From Cellvibrio sp. KY-YJ-3 (GTDB lineage: Bacteria > Pseudomonadota > Gammaproteobacteria > Pseudomonadales > Cellvibrionaceae), in the NCBI RefSeq assembly GCF_008806955.1, contig NZ_CP031727.1, positions 2,060,001 through 2,124,000 of the forward strand: a stretch of DNA of 64,000 nucleotides, read 5' to 3'. Positions within the stretch are counted from its first letter, which is position 1. Each line of letters begins with the position of its first letter. Of this stretch, positions 25,379 through 35,925 are shown in pieces. The notes under the pieces are model-generated. The model was not told where the DNA came from. It saw only the letters and a program-made list of their open reading frames with translations, and did not search any database. The position numbers were made by a program, and so were the translations under genes.

Positions 25379-26431
25379 TTAAACCGTTACACCAGCGCTT
25401 TCAAAGGTTGCCATTTGATTATAAAAACTGGTCGCCGCTTGAATGAGTGGTAATGCGAGCGCGGCGCCTGTGCCTTCGCCCAAGCGCAAACCTAGATCCA
25501 GCAGGGGTTGTGCGTTTAATAATTGCAACAATAATTGATGCCCGGCCTCTTCGGATTTGTGGGCGAAAATCATATAGTCGCGTGCATTCGGATTAAAGTG
25601 AACCGCGAGCAACGCCGCAGCGCTCACAATAAAACCATCTACCAGAATTAATTTTTGCGCCTGCGCCGTGGCGAGCATGGCACCACAAATTTGGGCGATT
25701 TCAAAACCACCTACTTCCGCGAGTACATTCAAAGGGGATTTATCCGCAATACGCGCAACCCCCTGACTCACCAGTGCGATTTTTTTCGCTAACTGTTCAT
25801 CGTTAATGCCCGTGCCCTTACCCACACATTGGGCGACGGGGGCACCGCTCAATGCGGCCAAAATTGCCGCCGCTGAACTGCTATTGGCGATGCCCATTTC
25901 GCCAAAGGCCAATAAATTCGAACCCGCCGCAATTTCTTGCTCCGCGATGGTTTTACCCAGAAATAATGCCTGTTCGGCTTGCGCGTGAGTCATCGCCGCT
26001 TCAAACGCGAGGTTGCGCGTTCCGGCGGCAATACGTTGCACAATTAACGCCGAAGGTGCGGGTTTGATTTCGTATTTAATGCCCGCGTCGATCACCTTGA
26101 GCGGCAAATGGTTGGTGCGGCAAAAACAATTTATCGCCGCGCCGCCCGCTAAAAAATTCAGCACCATTTGTTGGGTGACGCTGCTCGGTGCAATGCTCAC
26201 CCCTTCTTCGGCAATGCCATGGTCGCCTGCAAATACCAACATCAATGGGCGCTCAATACTGATGCGCGCTTTCTGCTGCACCAGCGCAATGTGCATGGCT
26301 AGCTGTTCAAGCTGGCCAAGGGCGCCCAAGGGTTTGGTTTTTTGGTTGATGCGCGCTTGAATGTCTGCTTCGTTGGCGCGGTTAAGCGGGCTGATTTGCC
26401 AGTTCATCGTCATAGCGGTATGGATTGTCAT
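25379..26431 (-). CDS. cobT: Nicotinate-nucleotide--dimethylbenzimidazole phosphoribosyltransferase
   Basis: Makes alpha-ribazole phosphate from dimethylbenzimidazole, activating the lower ligand of cobalamin. The 350 residues carry [29 protein letters not shown], and the catalytic glutamate region [15 protein letters not shown] near the C-terminus. I chose ATG 26431 because AGGAA lies upstream at good spacing; a TTG at 26461 and an ATG at 26407 are alternatives. First gene of the cob operon; no B12 riboswitch is visible upstream. Genes for corrin-ring synthesis are absent here, so salvage is possible. Confidence 0.95.
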   Translation of the reverse strand: MTIHTAMTMNWQISPLNRANEADIQARINQKTKPLGALGQLEQLAMHIALVQQKARISIERPLMLVFAGDHGIAEEGVSIAPSSVTQQMVLNFLAGGAAINCFCRTNHLPLKVIDAGIKYEIKPAPSALIVQRIAAGTRNLAFEAAMTHAQAEQALFLGKTIAEQEIAAGSNLLAFGEMGIANSSSAAAILAALSGAPVAQCVGKGTGINDEQLAKKIALVSQGVARIADKSPLNVLAEVGGFEIAQICGAMLATAQAQKLILVDGFIVSAAALLAVHFNPNARDYMIFAHKSEEAGHQLLLQLLNAQPLLDLGLRLGEGTGAALALPLIQAATSFYNQMATFESAGVTV

Positions 26432-26561
26432 GGAAAGTGTTCCTGCTAGCGGGGCGGGCAAGTTATCACAGGCGCAGGAGCAACTTAACCTCTTTCACAG
26501 CTTGCGCGTATAATCGCGCCCCGCAACACAGTCCGCTACCCCTATTTGATTGGAGCCCGCC

Positions 26562-27752
26562 ATGTTTGAAACCCTGTCGTTACTGCCGAATGATCCTATT
26601 TTGGGCTTGAGCATTGCCTACGCGAAGGATACCAATCCCAACAAGGTGGATTTGGGGGTGGGTGTCTATAAAAACGATGTGGGCCAAACCCCGATTATGC
26701 GCGCCGTGGCCGAAGCGGAAAAACTGCGTATAACGCGCGACTCCACTAAAGCCTACACCCCACCGGCGGGTGTTCCGGGCGCGAATGAAGTCGCGACCCA
26801 ATTGGTATTTGGTGTGGGGCACCCGGCGGTGGACGCAGGGCGGGTGCGCACTGTGCAAGCCCCCGGCGGTTGCGGTGCACTGCGGGTAGCGGCGGAATTG
26901 ATCCAGCGCGCCAAACCCGGCGCTAACCTTTGGGTAAGCACCCCAACCTGGGCCAACCATATTCCACTTTTGGGCAGCGCTGGCCTCACCTTACGCGAAT
27001 ACCCCTATTACGATTACGCGACCCACAGTATCGATTTCGCCGCCATGCTTAATACCTTCAAGGAAATCCCGCGCGGCGATTTGGTGTTGTTACACGCTTG
27101 TTGCCACAATCCCAGCGGTGCGGATTTAACCCCCACGCAATGGGATCAAGTAGCGGATGTGTTGGTAGAACGCGGCATCATTCCGTTTGTGGATATGGCC
27201 TATCAAGGTTTCGGCGAAGGTCTCGAGGAAGACGCCTACGGCCTGCGCATGTTGGCCAGTCGTGTACCAGAAATGATTGTGGCGACTTCTTTTTCCAAAA
27301 ATTTTGGCTTGTATCGAGAGCGTGCAGCGGCGTTGAGTTTGGTATTTGCGACTCCGCAACAAGCGGACGCAGGCTTGAGCCAAGTATTAAATGTAGCGCG
27401 TGCAATTTACTCCATGCCACCCGCACACGGTTCAACCATTGTGGACATCATTCTGCACAGCGACGAACTCACCCTGATGTGGCAAACCGAACTTACCCAA
27501 ATGCGCGAACGCATCGCCGGTTTGCGCGTGCAATTGGTTGAATCTTTACGGGGATTACAGCAAGCGCGGGATTTCAGTTTTATCGCCCAGGAACGCGGCA
27601 TGTTTTCATTTTTGGGGCTGACAGTCGCGCAAGTACATCAACTCAAAAATGATTACAGCATTTACATGACCGATACCAGCCGCATCAGCGTGGCCGGTTT
27701 AACGGTGGAGAAAATGGATTACGTGAGTAGGGCGATTGTGGCGGTGCTCTAG
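26562..27752 (+). CDS. Aromatic/aspartate aminotransferase (class I, TyrB/AspC type)
   Basis: PLP enzyme exchanging amino groups between aspartate or aromatic amino acids and 2-oxoglutarate. The 396 residues begin MFETLSLLPNDPILG and show VDLGVGVYKNDVGQTPIM, CCHNPSGADLT, FVDMAYQGFGEG and the PLP lysine in SFSKNFGLYRERA. ATG 26562 has GGAG upstream; a TATAAT box lies at about 26505 in the space shared with divergent cobT. Aspartate versus tyrosine preference cannot be settled by eye. It ends at a strong terminator. Confidence 0.93.
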   Translation: MFETLSLLPNDPILGLSIAYAKDTNPNKVDLGVGVYKNDVGQTPIMRAVAEAEKLRITRDSTKAYTPPAGVPGANEVATQLVFGVGHPAVDAGRVRTVQAPGGCGALRVAAELIQRAKPGANLWVSTPTWANHIPLLGSAGLTLREYPYYDYATHSIDFAAMLNTFKEIPRGDLVLLHACCHNPSGADLTPTQWDQVADVLVERGIIPFVDMAYQGFGEGLEEDAYGLRMLASRVPEMIVATSFSKNFGLYRERAAALSLVFATPQQADAGLSQVLNVARAIYSMPPAHGSTIVDIILHSDELTLMWQTELTQMRERIAGLRVQLVESLRGLQQARDFSFIAQERGMFSFLGLTVAQVHQLKNDYSIYMTDTSRISVAGLTVEKMDYVSRAIVAVL

Positions 27753-27770
27753 TTGTTCAACCTGTGGTAA

Positions 27771-27806
27771 AAAAAGGCGATCCTCATTTTTGTGGATCGC
27801 CTTTTT
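27771..27806. terminator. Bidirectional rho-independent terminator
   Basis: Thirteen-base stem AAAAAGGCGATCC / GGATCGCCTTTTT with a 10-base loop, between the convergent aminotransferase and MscS-like genes. Confidence 0.92.
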
Positions 27807-27828
27807 TATTGGGTGCGGATTAAGATAT

Positions 27829-28473
27829 TTAATACTGCTGCTTGATTTTTTCCGGTTCACTGGCGCTAAACTCCAACTCGCGCTGTACCAAGCGAATTTT
27901 TTCTTCGGTGTGATTTTCTTTTAATTCATGATCTATTTTTAGGACTGCTTTTTGTAAAATCAGCGTGTTGGGGTATGTGATTAAATTGCCGTCCTCCCGT
28001 TCCAGGATCACATGGAACATGGTGATTTCTACAATCACGCCACTCATGTCATCGTCTTTATCCAAAATCTTAATCCGATCGTTTACCTTATAGGGAAAAC
28101 TGAAAAAGATAATCATGCTGGCGGTGACGTTACTTAAAATCGACCACTGCGCAAACAGTGCAATACCTACTACTGCGAAAATCGAGGAGAGGAATACCGA
28201 TATTTCGCTATACCCCAAACCCAGCACTAAACACATCACTACAATACACAAAAACACCATGCCGATTTTCATCAGGCGGGTAATGTAGAGCACGCGCAAA
28301 TCGCCCAGTGCACGGCGCACGCTGACGTCGTGAATAATGCGATCAAGTAATTTAGATGCAAGCGAAAAAACAATAATGCAGCTGAAGATAATAATTAATT
28401 TGGAGAAGACACCGTGATTGGTTATCTCTTGTAAAAAATTCATAGTTTCCTGAAATGTTGGTAAATGATCCAC
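27829..28473 (-). CDS. Small MscS-family mechanosensitive channel protein
   Basis: A 214-residue membrane protein. Hydrophobic segments lie at about 19-40 and 70-115, the last with the pore-like pattern GLGYSEISVFLSSIFAVVGIAL; the following beta domain (NVTASMIIFFSFPYKVNDRIKI) is the MscS fold. It is short, ending soon after the beta domain without the full cytoplasmic vestibule. The start at 28473 is GTG; an internal ATG at 28443 with AGGA upstream is an alternative. A role in osmotic downshift is inferred from family. Confidence 0.8.
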   Translation of the reverse strand: MDHLPTFQETMNFLQEITNHGVFSKLIIIFSCIIVFSLASKLLDRIIHDVSVRRALGDLRVLYITRLMKIGMVFLCIVVMCLVLGLGYSEISVFLSSIFAVVGIALFAQWSILSNVTASMIIFFSFPYKVNDRIKILDKDDDMSGVIVEITMFHVILEREDGNLITYPNTLILQKAVLKIDHELKENHTEEKIRLVQRELEFSASEPEKIKQQY

Positions 28474-28557
28474 TGCGGCACCTGCGTTGCTGATTCAATA
28501 AACGACTGCCATACTCGTTCGCACATTATACCCACCTAACAGCTGAACGAGTGCTTT

Positions 28558-29277
28558 ATGAAACCTTTGTTGTGTATCGCCCATCGCGGCGGCCCTTTGG
28601 CCGGGCCTGCGCCACTGCCGGAAAATAGCCTTGCTGCCATAACGCGCGCGCTCGACTTGGGCGTATATGCGGTTGAAATTGATGTTTTTCAAATTCACGG
28701 TGAACTGTTTGTTACCCATGACCGTCGCTTGGGGCGCGTAGTATCCGGTCAGGGAATAATCACTGCTCAGTCGCTCGATTACTTAAATGCGCAACACCTG
28801 GCTAACGGTGAGCCCATGCCCCGTTTGCAACAGGTGTTGGAATTGGTGGGTGAAAAAGCGCTGCTGAATATTGAAATAAAAGGTGAAAATACAGTGCCGA
28901 TATTGGCGCAGGTATTGGATGATCACATTTATTCCCACCGGGGTAATTACGAACAATATTGTGTATCCAGCTTTGACCATCAGCAATTGTTTCAATCCTT
29001 ACAGCAAATGCCACAGGTAAAACGCGGTGTATTAATAGAGGGAATTCCGCTGGATTACGCCGCTTGTTGCGAGCCACTCAAGGCCTATTCCTTTAATACC
29101 CATTTGAGTTTTGTCACCCACGAATTAATGGTTGATGCACAGCGACGCGGCCTGAAAAATTGGGTTTATACCGTCAACCACGAGGACGATTGGCGAGCAA
29201 TGCAGCAGTTAGGGGTAGATGCGGTATTCACGGATAAACCGGATGCACTGCTGGCATTTACACAACTTTTTGATTGA
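28558..29277 (+). CDS. Glycerophosphodiester phosphodiesterase
   Basis: Hydrolyses glycerophosphodiesters to glycerol 3-phosphate and an alcohol. The 239 residues carry the GDPD motifs IAHRGG, LPENSLAAITRALDLG, VEIDVF and VTHDRRLGR (His), with NIEIKGEN and WTVN-type motif WVYTVN later. No signal peptide, so cytoplasmic, like UgpQ. It is divergent from the MscS-like gene and stands alone. Confidence 0.92.
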   Translation: MKPLLCIAHRGGPLAGPAPLPENSLAAITRALDLGVYAVEIDVFQIHGELFVTHDRRLGRVVSGQGIITAQSLDYLNAQHLANGEPMPRLQQVLELVGEKALLNIEIKGENTVPILAQVLDDHIYSHRGNYEQYCVSSFDHQQLFQSLQQMPQVKRGVLIEGIPLDYAACCEPLKAYSFNTHLSFVTHELMVDAQRRGLKNWVYTVNHEDDWRAMQQLGVDAVFTDKPDALLAFTQLFD

Positions 29278-29412
29278 TGCCAAAGGCGTTTCGTTTAAGT
29301 TCTTCTAAACTTTTCTTCGCGCAGGACTAATTGCTGCAATTCTTTAAGAATAGACTTTGGCTATTAATGAGTTATTTAATATAAATTTACTATATTGATT
29401 GTTTTGGCCTAA

Positions 29413-31659
<2,247 letters not shown>

Positions 31660-31700
31660 CTACCTGTTGCACGAATTGGTTAACAAACTAACCGGTGAGT

Positions 31701-31744
31701 AAAAAGCAAAAGGCCGATGGCATTGTCATCGGCCTTTTGCTTTT
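31701..31744. terminator. Rho-independent terminator after katG
   Basis: Eighteen-base stem around a 7-base loop: arm ending GGCCGATG and its complement CATCGGCC, with A-rich and T-rich flanks. It also faces the rnk gene and could serve both strands. Confidence 0.92.
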
Positions 31745-31770
31745 GGGGAAACCTTAGGAATACTATTTTT

Positions 31771-31796
31771 CGGCATACCCGCGAATAGAAGTATAT
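31771..31796. repeat. Degenerate copy of the CATACCCGCGAA palindromic repeat
   Basis: CATACCCGCGAATAGAAGTAT matches the left arm of the repeats at 40296 and 41508 but its right arm has decayed. No gene overlaps it. Confidence 0.55.
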
Positions 31797-31828
31797 AGAA
31801 CTCAACAGCTTGAATTCGCGGAGTTGGA

Positions 31829-32224
31829 TCAGGCTTCTTGCTTGTGTTGTTCCACTGCAATTACTTTTAAACGGCGAACTTTTCCCTGTGGTACTGGCCA
31901 CTCGATGGCACCACCAATTTTTAGGCCAATTAACGCGCTGCCAACCGGTGAAAGCACAGAGATTTTCAGTTGGGTTACATCGGCATCTTGCGGGTAAACC
32001 AGTTGAATGGTTTTTTCTTCGGCAGAATCCAAGTCGCTAAACGTGAGGGTGGAGTTCATTGCGACTACGTCAGCAGGTAACTTGGCATCTTCCACAATTT
32101 TTGCGCGGCTAATTTCCAAATCCAAAGCATCTGCCGCGTCGCTGTCAGTTTTTTCAATCAATTGCATAAGACGTAAATAATCGGTTTTGGCAATGACCAA
32201 AGCGCTTGCTTTTTTGCTGCTCAT
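31829..32224 (-). CDS. rnk: Regulator of nucleoside diphosphate kinase (Rnk, GreA/GreB C-terminal fold)
   Basis: A 131-residue RNA-polymerase-binding protein of the Gre family. The C-terminal FKBP-like part has ISVLSPVGSALIGLKIGGAIEWPVPQG, the typical Rnk/GreA signature; the short N-terminal helical part (ALVIAKTDYLRLMQLIE) lacks the long GreA coiled coil, which favours Rnk. GGAA precedes ATG 32224. In relatives it affects nucleoside diphosphate kinase and alginate levels. An 11-base inverted repeat lies in its leader. Confidence 0.87.
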   Translation of the reverse strand: MSSKKASALVIAKTDYLRLMQLIEKTDSDAADALDLEISRAKIVEDAKLPADVVAMNSTLTFSDLDSAEEKTIQLVYPQDADVTQLKISVLSPVGSALIGLKIGGAIEWPVPQGKVRRLKVIAVEQHKQEA

Positions 32225-32294
32225 AATAATTCCAAAAAATAAGAAGCGGCCATCAGGCTGCTTGTGCGAAAAAAATAAAGTGGGGTGGTTTTTC

Positions 32295-32324
32295 GGCGAT
32301 TAAGTGGGCGGTAACTTAATCGCC
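32295..32324. repeat. 11-base inverted repeat upstream of rnk
   Basis: GGCGATTAAGT (32295-32305) and ACTTAATCGCC (32314-32324), perfect, with an 8-base loop. It lies 71-100 bases before the rnk start and after the pentapeptide gene. There is no T-run in either direction, so it is more likely a leader structure or operator than a terminator. Confidence 0.6.
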
Positions 32325-32451
32325 AAATACGACGAAGGCGCGAACGGAATTGCATTCCGGCGCGGAAGAAAGAGGTGAAATGTGCAGTGCAGTGCAATAG
32401 TTCATGGGCAAACCATAGCAAGCCTTGTTTGCTTTGGCAAGCGCTGCTTTT

Positions 32452-33048
32452 TTAATCGACAAGTTCGATATCCAGACTGTTTAGCAGCCTGATTGCTTCG
32501 TGTCGGCTAAAGCGCGCAGCGGTAATCTGGTTATTAAAAATATCGATGTCATAATTTTCGGCCTCACTAAAATCTGCCTCCTTCAGGTTTGTTTTCATAA
32601 ACAAGCTATTGGTGAAATCGCTGTAGGTAAAATTTGCCTTGGAAAAATTACCATTTCTAAAATCCACATCGTGAAGTTTGCAGTGTTCCAACTGTAATTC
32701 GCTCAAACTCAGCGCAAAAAAAGAAGTGTCATTCAAAATACATTGGGTAAATTTTAGTGGTGATGAAAAGTGAAAACGGGGCCAGTCAGCTTTAGTCCAA
32801 TCCACACCGACTAATTTACATTCGTGAAAGCGTGTATCTAAAAACCGGCTGTAGTCAACTTTTATATTGCTCAGGTTGGTATTGGTAAAGATGCAATCGA
32901 CAAACTTGCATTTGTAAAAGCGTGTGTCGGAGAAATTGCTGTTTTCAAAAATACAGTTTTCAAAGAGAATTTCGGTAAAAGATTCTCCAGCTGCATCCAG
33001 GGCATTGAAAGTTTTAGAAAAGTATTCGTGGCTATTCTCTATCATCAT
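32452..33048 (-). CDS. Pentapeptide-repeat protein (Qnr/McbG-like)
   Basis: A 198-residue protein made almost wholly of A(D/N)LxX-type pentapeptide repeats forming a right-handed beta-helix: NFSDTRFYKCKFVDCIF, NLSNIKVDYSRF, KANFTYSDFTNSLF, NLKEADFSEAEN. It ends with a short helical tail EAIRLLNSLDIELVD, as in Qnr proteins that mimic DNA and protect gyrase. Quinolone or toxin protection is possible but many pentapeptide proteins have other or unknown roles. The region is AT-richer than its neighbours. Start at 33048 (or the adjacent ATG) with a weak ribosome site. Confidence 0.8.
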   Translation of the reverse strand: MMIENSHEYFSKTFNALDAAGESFTEILFENCIFENSNFSDTRFYKCKFVDCIFTNTNLSNIKVDYSRFLDTRFHECKLVGVDWTKADWPRFHFSSPLKFTQCILNDTSFFALSLSELQLEHCKLHDVDFRNGNFSKANFTYSDFTNSLFMKTNLKEADFSEAENYDIDIFNNQITAARFSRHEAIRLLNSLDIELVD

Positions 33049-33311
33049 GCTTTTGCCGTGTGCTATTAACCATCACTGGCCTAGGCTCAGTACTTGCGTG
33101 CCGGGGAATAGCTTGAATGTTCGCACGTAAAGCGCTGCAAAAACAGTCTTGTTATATCGCGTTTTCTGTGAGCAACGTGGCGGCGCGGGTTTACGCTTCT
33201 TAGTGATCAGACAATGGTATTTGTAGTCGGTGCCGATTAATATGACTGGCTATAACAAGATCCATATGTTGGACGGCAAAACATCAACCCCTACCTGACG
33301 TGAGAACTACA

Positions 33312-34394
33312 ATGAAATTTATCCACAGCCTGTTAATTGGCGCGCTGTGCTTTTCCAGCTTCGCGCTGGCCGAGCCGGTGCAAACCATCAGTGCCGACAA
33401 TCAGCATTACCTTTACACCGGGCGTATCGATTTTAGTGATAAAAAATCCCCGCAACTTTCCTGGCCGGGTTCCAGTATTAAAGCCAATTTCACTGGCACC
33501 TCGCTTGCGATTGTGCTCGACGATCAATTAGGCAAAAACTTTTTTAATGTGATAGTCGATGGTGAAACCCAACACCCCTATGTGTTGGAGGCAAAACAAG
33601 GTGAGCATACTTATGTGATCTCCACCGCCTTAAAACCGGGCAAACACAGCCTGGAAATTTACAAGCGCACCGAAGGCGAGGAGGGCGCAACCCACTTCAA
33701 AGGTCTAGTGCTGGATAAGGATGCGAGCCTGCTTAAACCGCCAGCGCGCCCCAAGCGCCGCATGGAAATTTACGGTGATTCCATCACCAGCGGCATGGGC
33801 AATGAAGGTGCAGATAATGGCGCAGATCATTTGCTCAGCGAAAAAAATAATTACTGGGCCTATGGTGCAATCACGGCGCGCAATGTAAACGCTGAGCTGC
33901 ATACTATTTCGCAAAGCGGCATTGGCATTATGATCAGCTGGTTTCCGTTCATCATGCCGCAGTTTTACGATCAGCTAAATGCAGTGGGGGATAATGACAG
34001 TCAATGGGATTTTTCGCGCTGGACGCCGGATCTAGTCGTGATCAATTTGTTTCAAAACGATAGTTGGTTAGTTGACCGTGAAAAACGTTTGCAACCCATT
34101 CCCAGTGATGCACAGCGAGTGCAAGCCTACGTGGATTTTGTGCGCACTATCCGCGCAAAATATCCTAAAGCGCAGATTATTTGTGCATTGGGCAGTATGG
34201 ATGCAACGGCTAATCCGACCTGGCCGGGTTATGTAAAAGATGCGGTAGCGCGTATGCAGCAAGAAAATAATGACAAGAAAATCGATACTATTTTCTTTCC
34301 CTTTAACGGTTACGGTCAGCATCCACGTATCGCACAACACAAGGCGAATGCAGAGTTATTAACAGCGTTTATCGAAAAGAAAATGAAGTGGTAA
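33312..34394 (+). CDS. Acetyl xylan esterase, carbohydrate esterase family 2 (CE2)
   Basis: Exported esterase that removes acetyl groups from xylan or related glycans. ATG 33312 gives the Sec signal MKFIHSLLIGALCFSSFALA. Residues about 25-135 are the N-terminal jelly-roll; about 145-360 the SGNH hydrolase domain with EIYGDSITSGMG (nucleophile Ser) and NGYGQHPRIAQH (catalytic His). As usual in CE2, no clear third Asp is evident near the His; relatives use a Ser-His dyad. The gene converges on a GH10 xylanase gene and lies 1.5 kb from a GH67 gene, which supports action on acetylated glucuronoxylan. Confidence 0.9.
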   Translation: MKFIHSLLIGALCFSSFALAEPVQTISADNQHYLYTGRIDFSDKKSPQLSWPGSSIKANFTGTSLAIVLDDQLGKNFFNVIVDGETQHPYVLEAKQGEHTYVISTALKPGKHSLEIYKRTEGEEGATHFKGLVLDKDASLLKPPARPKRRMEIYGDSITSGMGNEGADNGADHLLSEKNNYWAYGAITARNVNAELHTISQSGIGIMISWFPFIMPQFYDQLNAVGDNDSQWDFSRWTPDLVVINLFQNDSWLVDREKRLQPIPSDAQRVQAYVDFVRTIRAKYPKAQIICALGSMDATANPTWPGYVKDAVARMQQENNDKKIDTIFFPFNGYGQHPRIAQHKANAELLTAFIEKKMKW

Positions 34395-34423
34395 ATAGTG
34401 CCACTGTAATTTTTAGTTTGGCG

Positions 34424-34515
34424 TTAGGATTTTTCATTTCGAAACCCTCAAGTCAGGGACGACTTGAGGGAGCTACAAGGAGGTATTCATGCGTTTTCGA
34501 AATGAAAAATCCTAA
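34424..34515. repeat. Palindromic element with 21-bp inverted arms between CE2 and GH10 genes
   Basis: Outer perfect 21-base arms at 34424-34444 and 34495-34515; inner 10-base arms CCCTCAAGTC (34445-34454) and GACTTGAGGG (34461-34470) around CAGGGAC. It contains CTACAAGGAGGTATTCA (34473-34489), the reverse complement of a core that differs from that of the element at 25239 in only 2 of 17 bases. No coding capacity. Confidence 0.88.
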
Positions 34516-34564
34516 TGACAAACGAGCTACGAAGTGTACAAGTGATAAATCGATCTGTATTTTA

Positions 34565-34599
34565 AAAAATCCCGCATCACTCAATGATGCGGGATTTTT
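34565..34599. terminator. Bidirectional rho-independent terminator
   Basis: Fifteen-base perfect stem AAAAATCCCGCATCA / TGATGCGGGATTTTT with a CTCAA loop, just before the stop of the convergent xylanase gene. Confidence 0.93.
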
Positions 34600-34608
34600 A
34601 TTTTGAGC

Positions 34609-35748
34609 TTAACGTTTTAAATCCAGTAAACGGAAGTAAGCGTCTTTCGGTTGTAGTTTGCGATCAAACAACAGTGGGTAGTTGGTGCGACCGGGAATCG
34701 GGAAGCCGTTGAGCCAGCTTGCGTCATCGCTTACACCCCAGAAGGTGGCGCGGTCGATTTTATCGCTGTGTTTGATAAATAATTTGAATAAATCTTCGTA
34801 GCGTTTTGCCAATTTGTCTTGCATTTCCTGCGGCAAACCTTTGGTATAGGGGTCGCGCTCGGGTTTGTATTCAAAGCGGGTAGAAACTTCAGCTACCGGC
34901 AGTTCCCATACCGAAGGCAGTACGTCTACATCCAGCTCGGTGAAGTGCACGCGCAGGCCCAATTTGGCGAAGGCGATAATACTTTTTTCGATCTCGGCAA
35001 TAGGCGGTGTATCTATTCCCAAATGCCCTTGAATTCCTAAACCGTGAATGGGCATGCCGCGTTTTTGCAAGCGCTTGATCATTTCCACTGTGGCTTCGCG
35101 TTTACCGGTGCGTTCAATGTTGTAATCGTTGTACATCAAGTGCGCTTTGGGGTCGACTTCATTGGCAAGGGTAAAGGCGTTGTAGATAAAATCATCGCCC
35201 ATAATCTTGTACCAATGGCTGTCACGCATTTTCAAGTCATCGCCCACCGCTTCATTCACTACATCCCAGGCGGCAAGTTTGCCTTTATAGCGGCCCGCGA
35301 GGGTGGTGATGTGCTCTTCCATTTTTTTCTGCAACGCGGTTTTACTGATGTAACTACCATCGGCGTTTTTAAACACTTCATCGTGAATCTGGCTGTGCCA
35401 TACCAAGGTGTGGCCTACCATGTGCAGGTTGTGTTTGGTGCCGAATGCAACAAACGCATCGGCATCCTTCCAATTCCACTCGCCTTGGGCATCGCGCAGT
35501 ACACCCCATTTCATGCAATTTTCCGGTGTAATTGAATTAAACTCTTTGGCAATCAAGGTATTAAGGCGCTCATCTGCACCGCTCGCAATAGTTGCATTGA
35601 GTGCGGCGCCGATTAAAAAGTTATCCTTGTAGGCATTTTTAAGCCCGGTTTGCTCTGCCGCTTTGGTGGCTGCCGCAAGCTTGTTGGCCTGGCTCATCGC
35701 GATACCCGCACTGGTCAGTGCGAGAAGTTTCCGACGTGAAAGATTCAT
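34609..35748 (-). CDS. Endo-1,4-beta-xylanase, glycoside hydrolase family 10
   Basis: Cuts the xylan backbone internally with retention. The 379 residues contain a single GH10 barrel with acid/base glutamate in WDVVNEAVGD and nucleophile in VHFTELDVDVLP, plus the family motif NSITPENCMKWGVL. The N-terminus MNLSRRKLLALTSAG has a twin-arginine motif, so export through Tat is likely rather than Sec. There is no carbohydrate-binding module or serine linker, suggesting a periplasmic or cell-bound enzyme working on oligosaccharides. GAGGA precedes the ATG at 35748. It is divergent from the GH67 gene and convergent with CE2. Confidence 0.95.
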   Translation of the reverse strand: MNLSRRKLLALTSAGIAMSQANKLAAATKAAEQTGLKNAYKDNFLIGAALNATIASGADERLNTLIAKEFNSITPENCMKWGVLRDAQGEWNWKDADAFVAFGTKHNLHMVGHTLVWHSQIHDEVFKNADGSYISKTALQKKMEEHITTLAGRYKGKLAAWDVVNEAVGDDLKMRDSHWYKIMGDDFIYNAFTLANEVDPKAHLMYNDYNIERTGKREATVEMIKRLQKRGMPIHGLGIQGHLGIDTPPIAEIEKSIIAFAKLGLRVHFTELDVDVLPSVWELPVAEVSTRFEYKPERDPYTKGLPQEMQDKLAKRYEDLFKLFIKHSDKIDRATFWGVSDDASWLNGFPIPGRTNYPLLFDRKLQPKDAYFRLLDLKR

Positions 35749-35925
35749 AGGTTGATCCTCGTGTACTTATTGTGGTGGAGAGCTTGTTGTGAATAAAACT
35801 TTACATTTTCATGGATAAAAAGCCGTTTGGTGTTCTTGTATACCAGTGTTATATTTTAGATGACTATAAGATACGCAGCAAATGCTGAGACAGCAAATTA
35901 AGAAACGTTTACGAGGGGTGTGGAA

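Noticed and set aside
26432-26561. Cobalamin riboswitch before cobT
   Set aside because: The interval is only 130 bases, shared with a divergent promoter, and shows no B12-box-like sequence or suitable stems.
29350-29364. ATAG-N7-CTAT pattern upstream of katG as an OxyR site
   Set aside because: Only one half matches the skeleton and its inner positions disagree with the OxyR consensus; the expected second half is not there.
35903-35910. AAACGTTT as a definite LacI-family operator before the GH67 gene
   Set aside because: An 8-base palindrome is expected about once in this window by chance, and its flanks do not extend the symmetry; mentioned only as a candidate.
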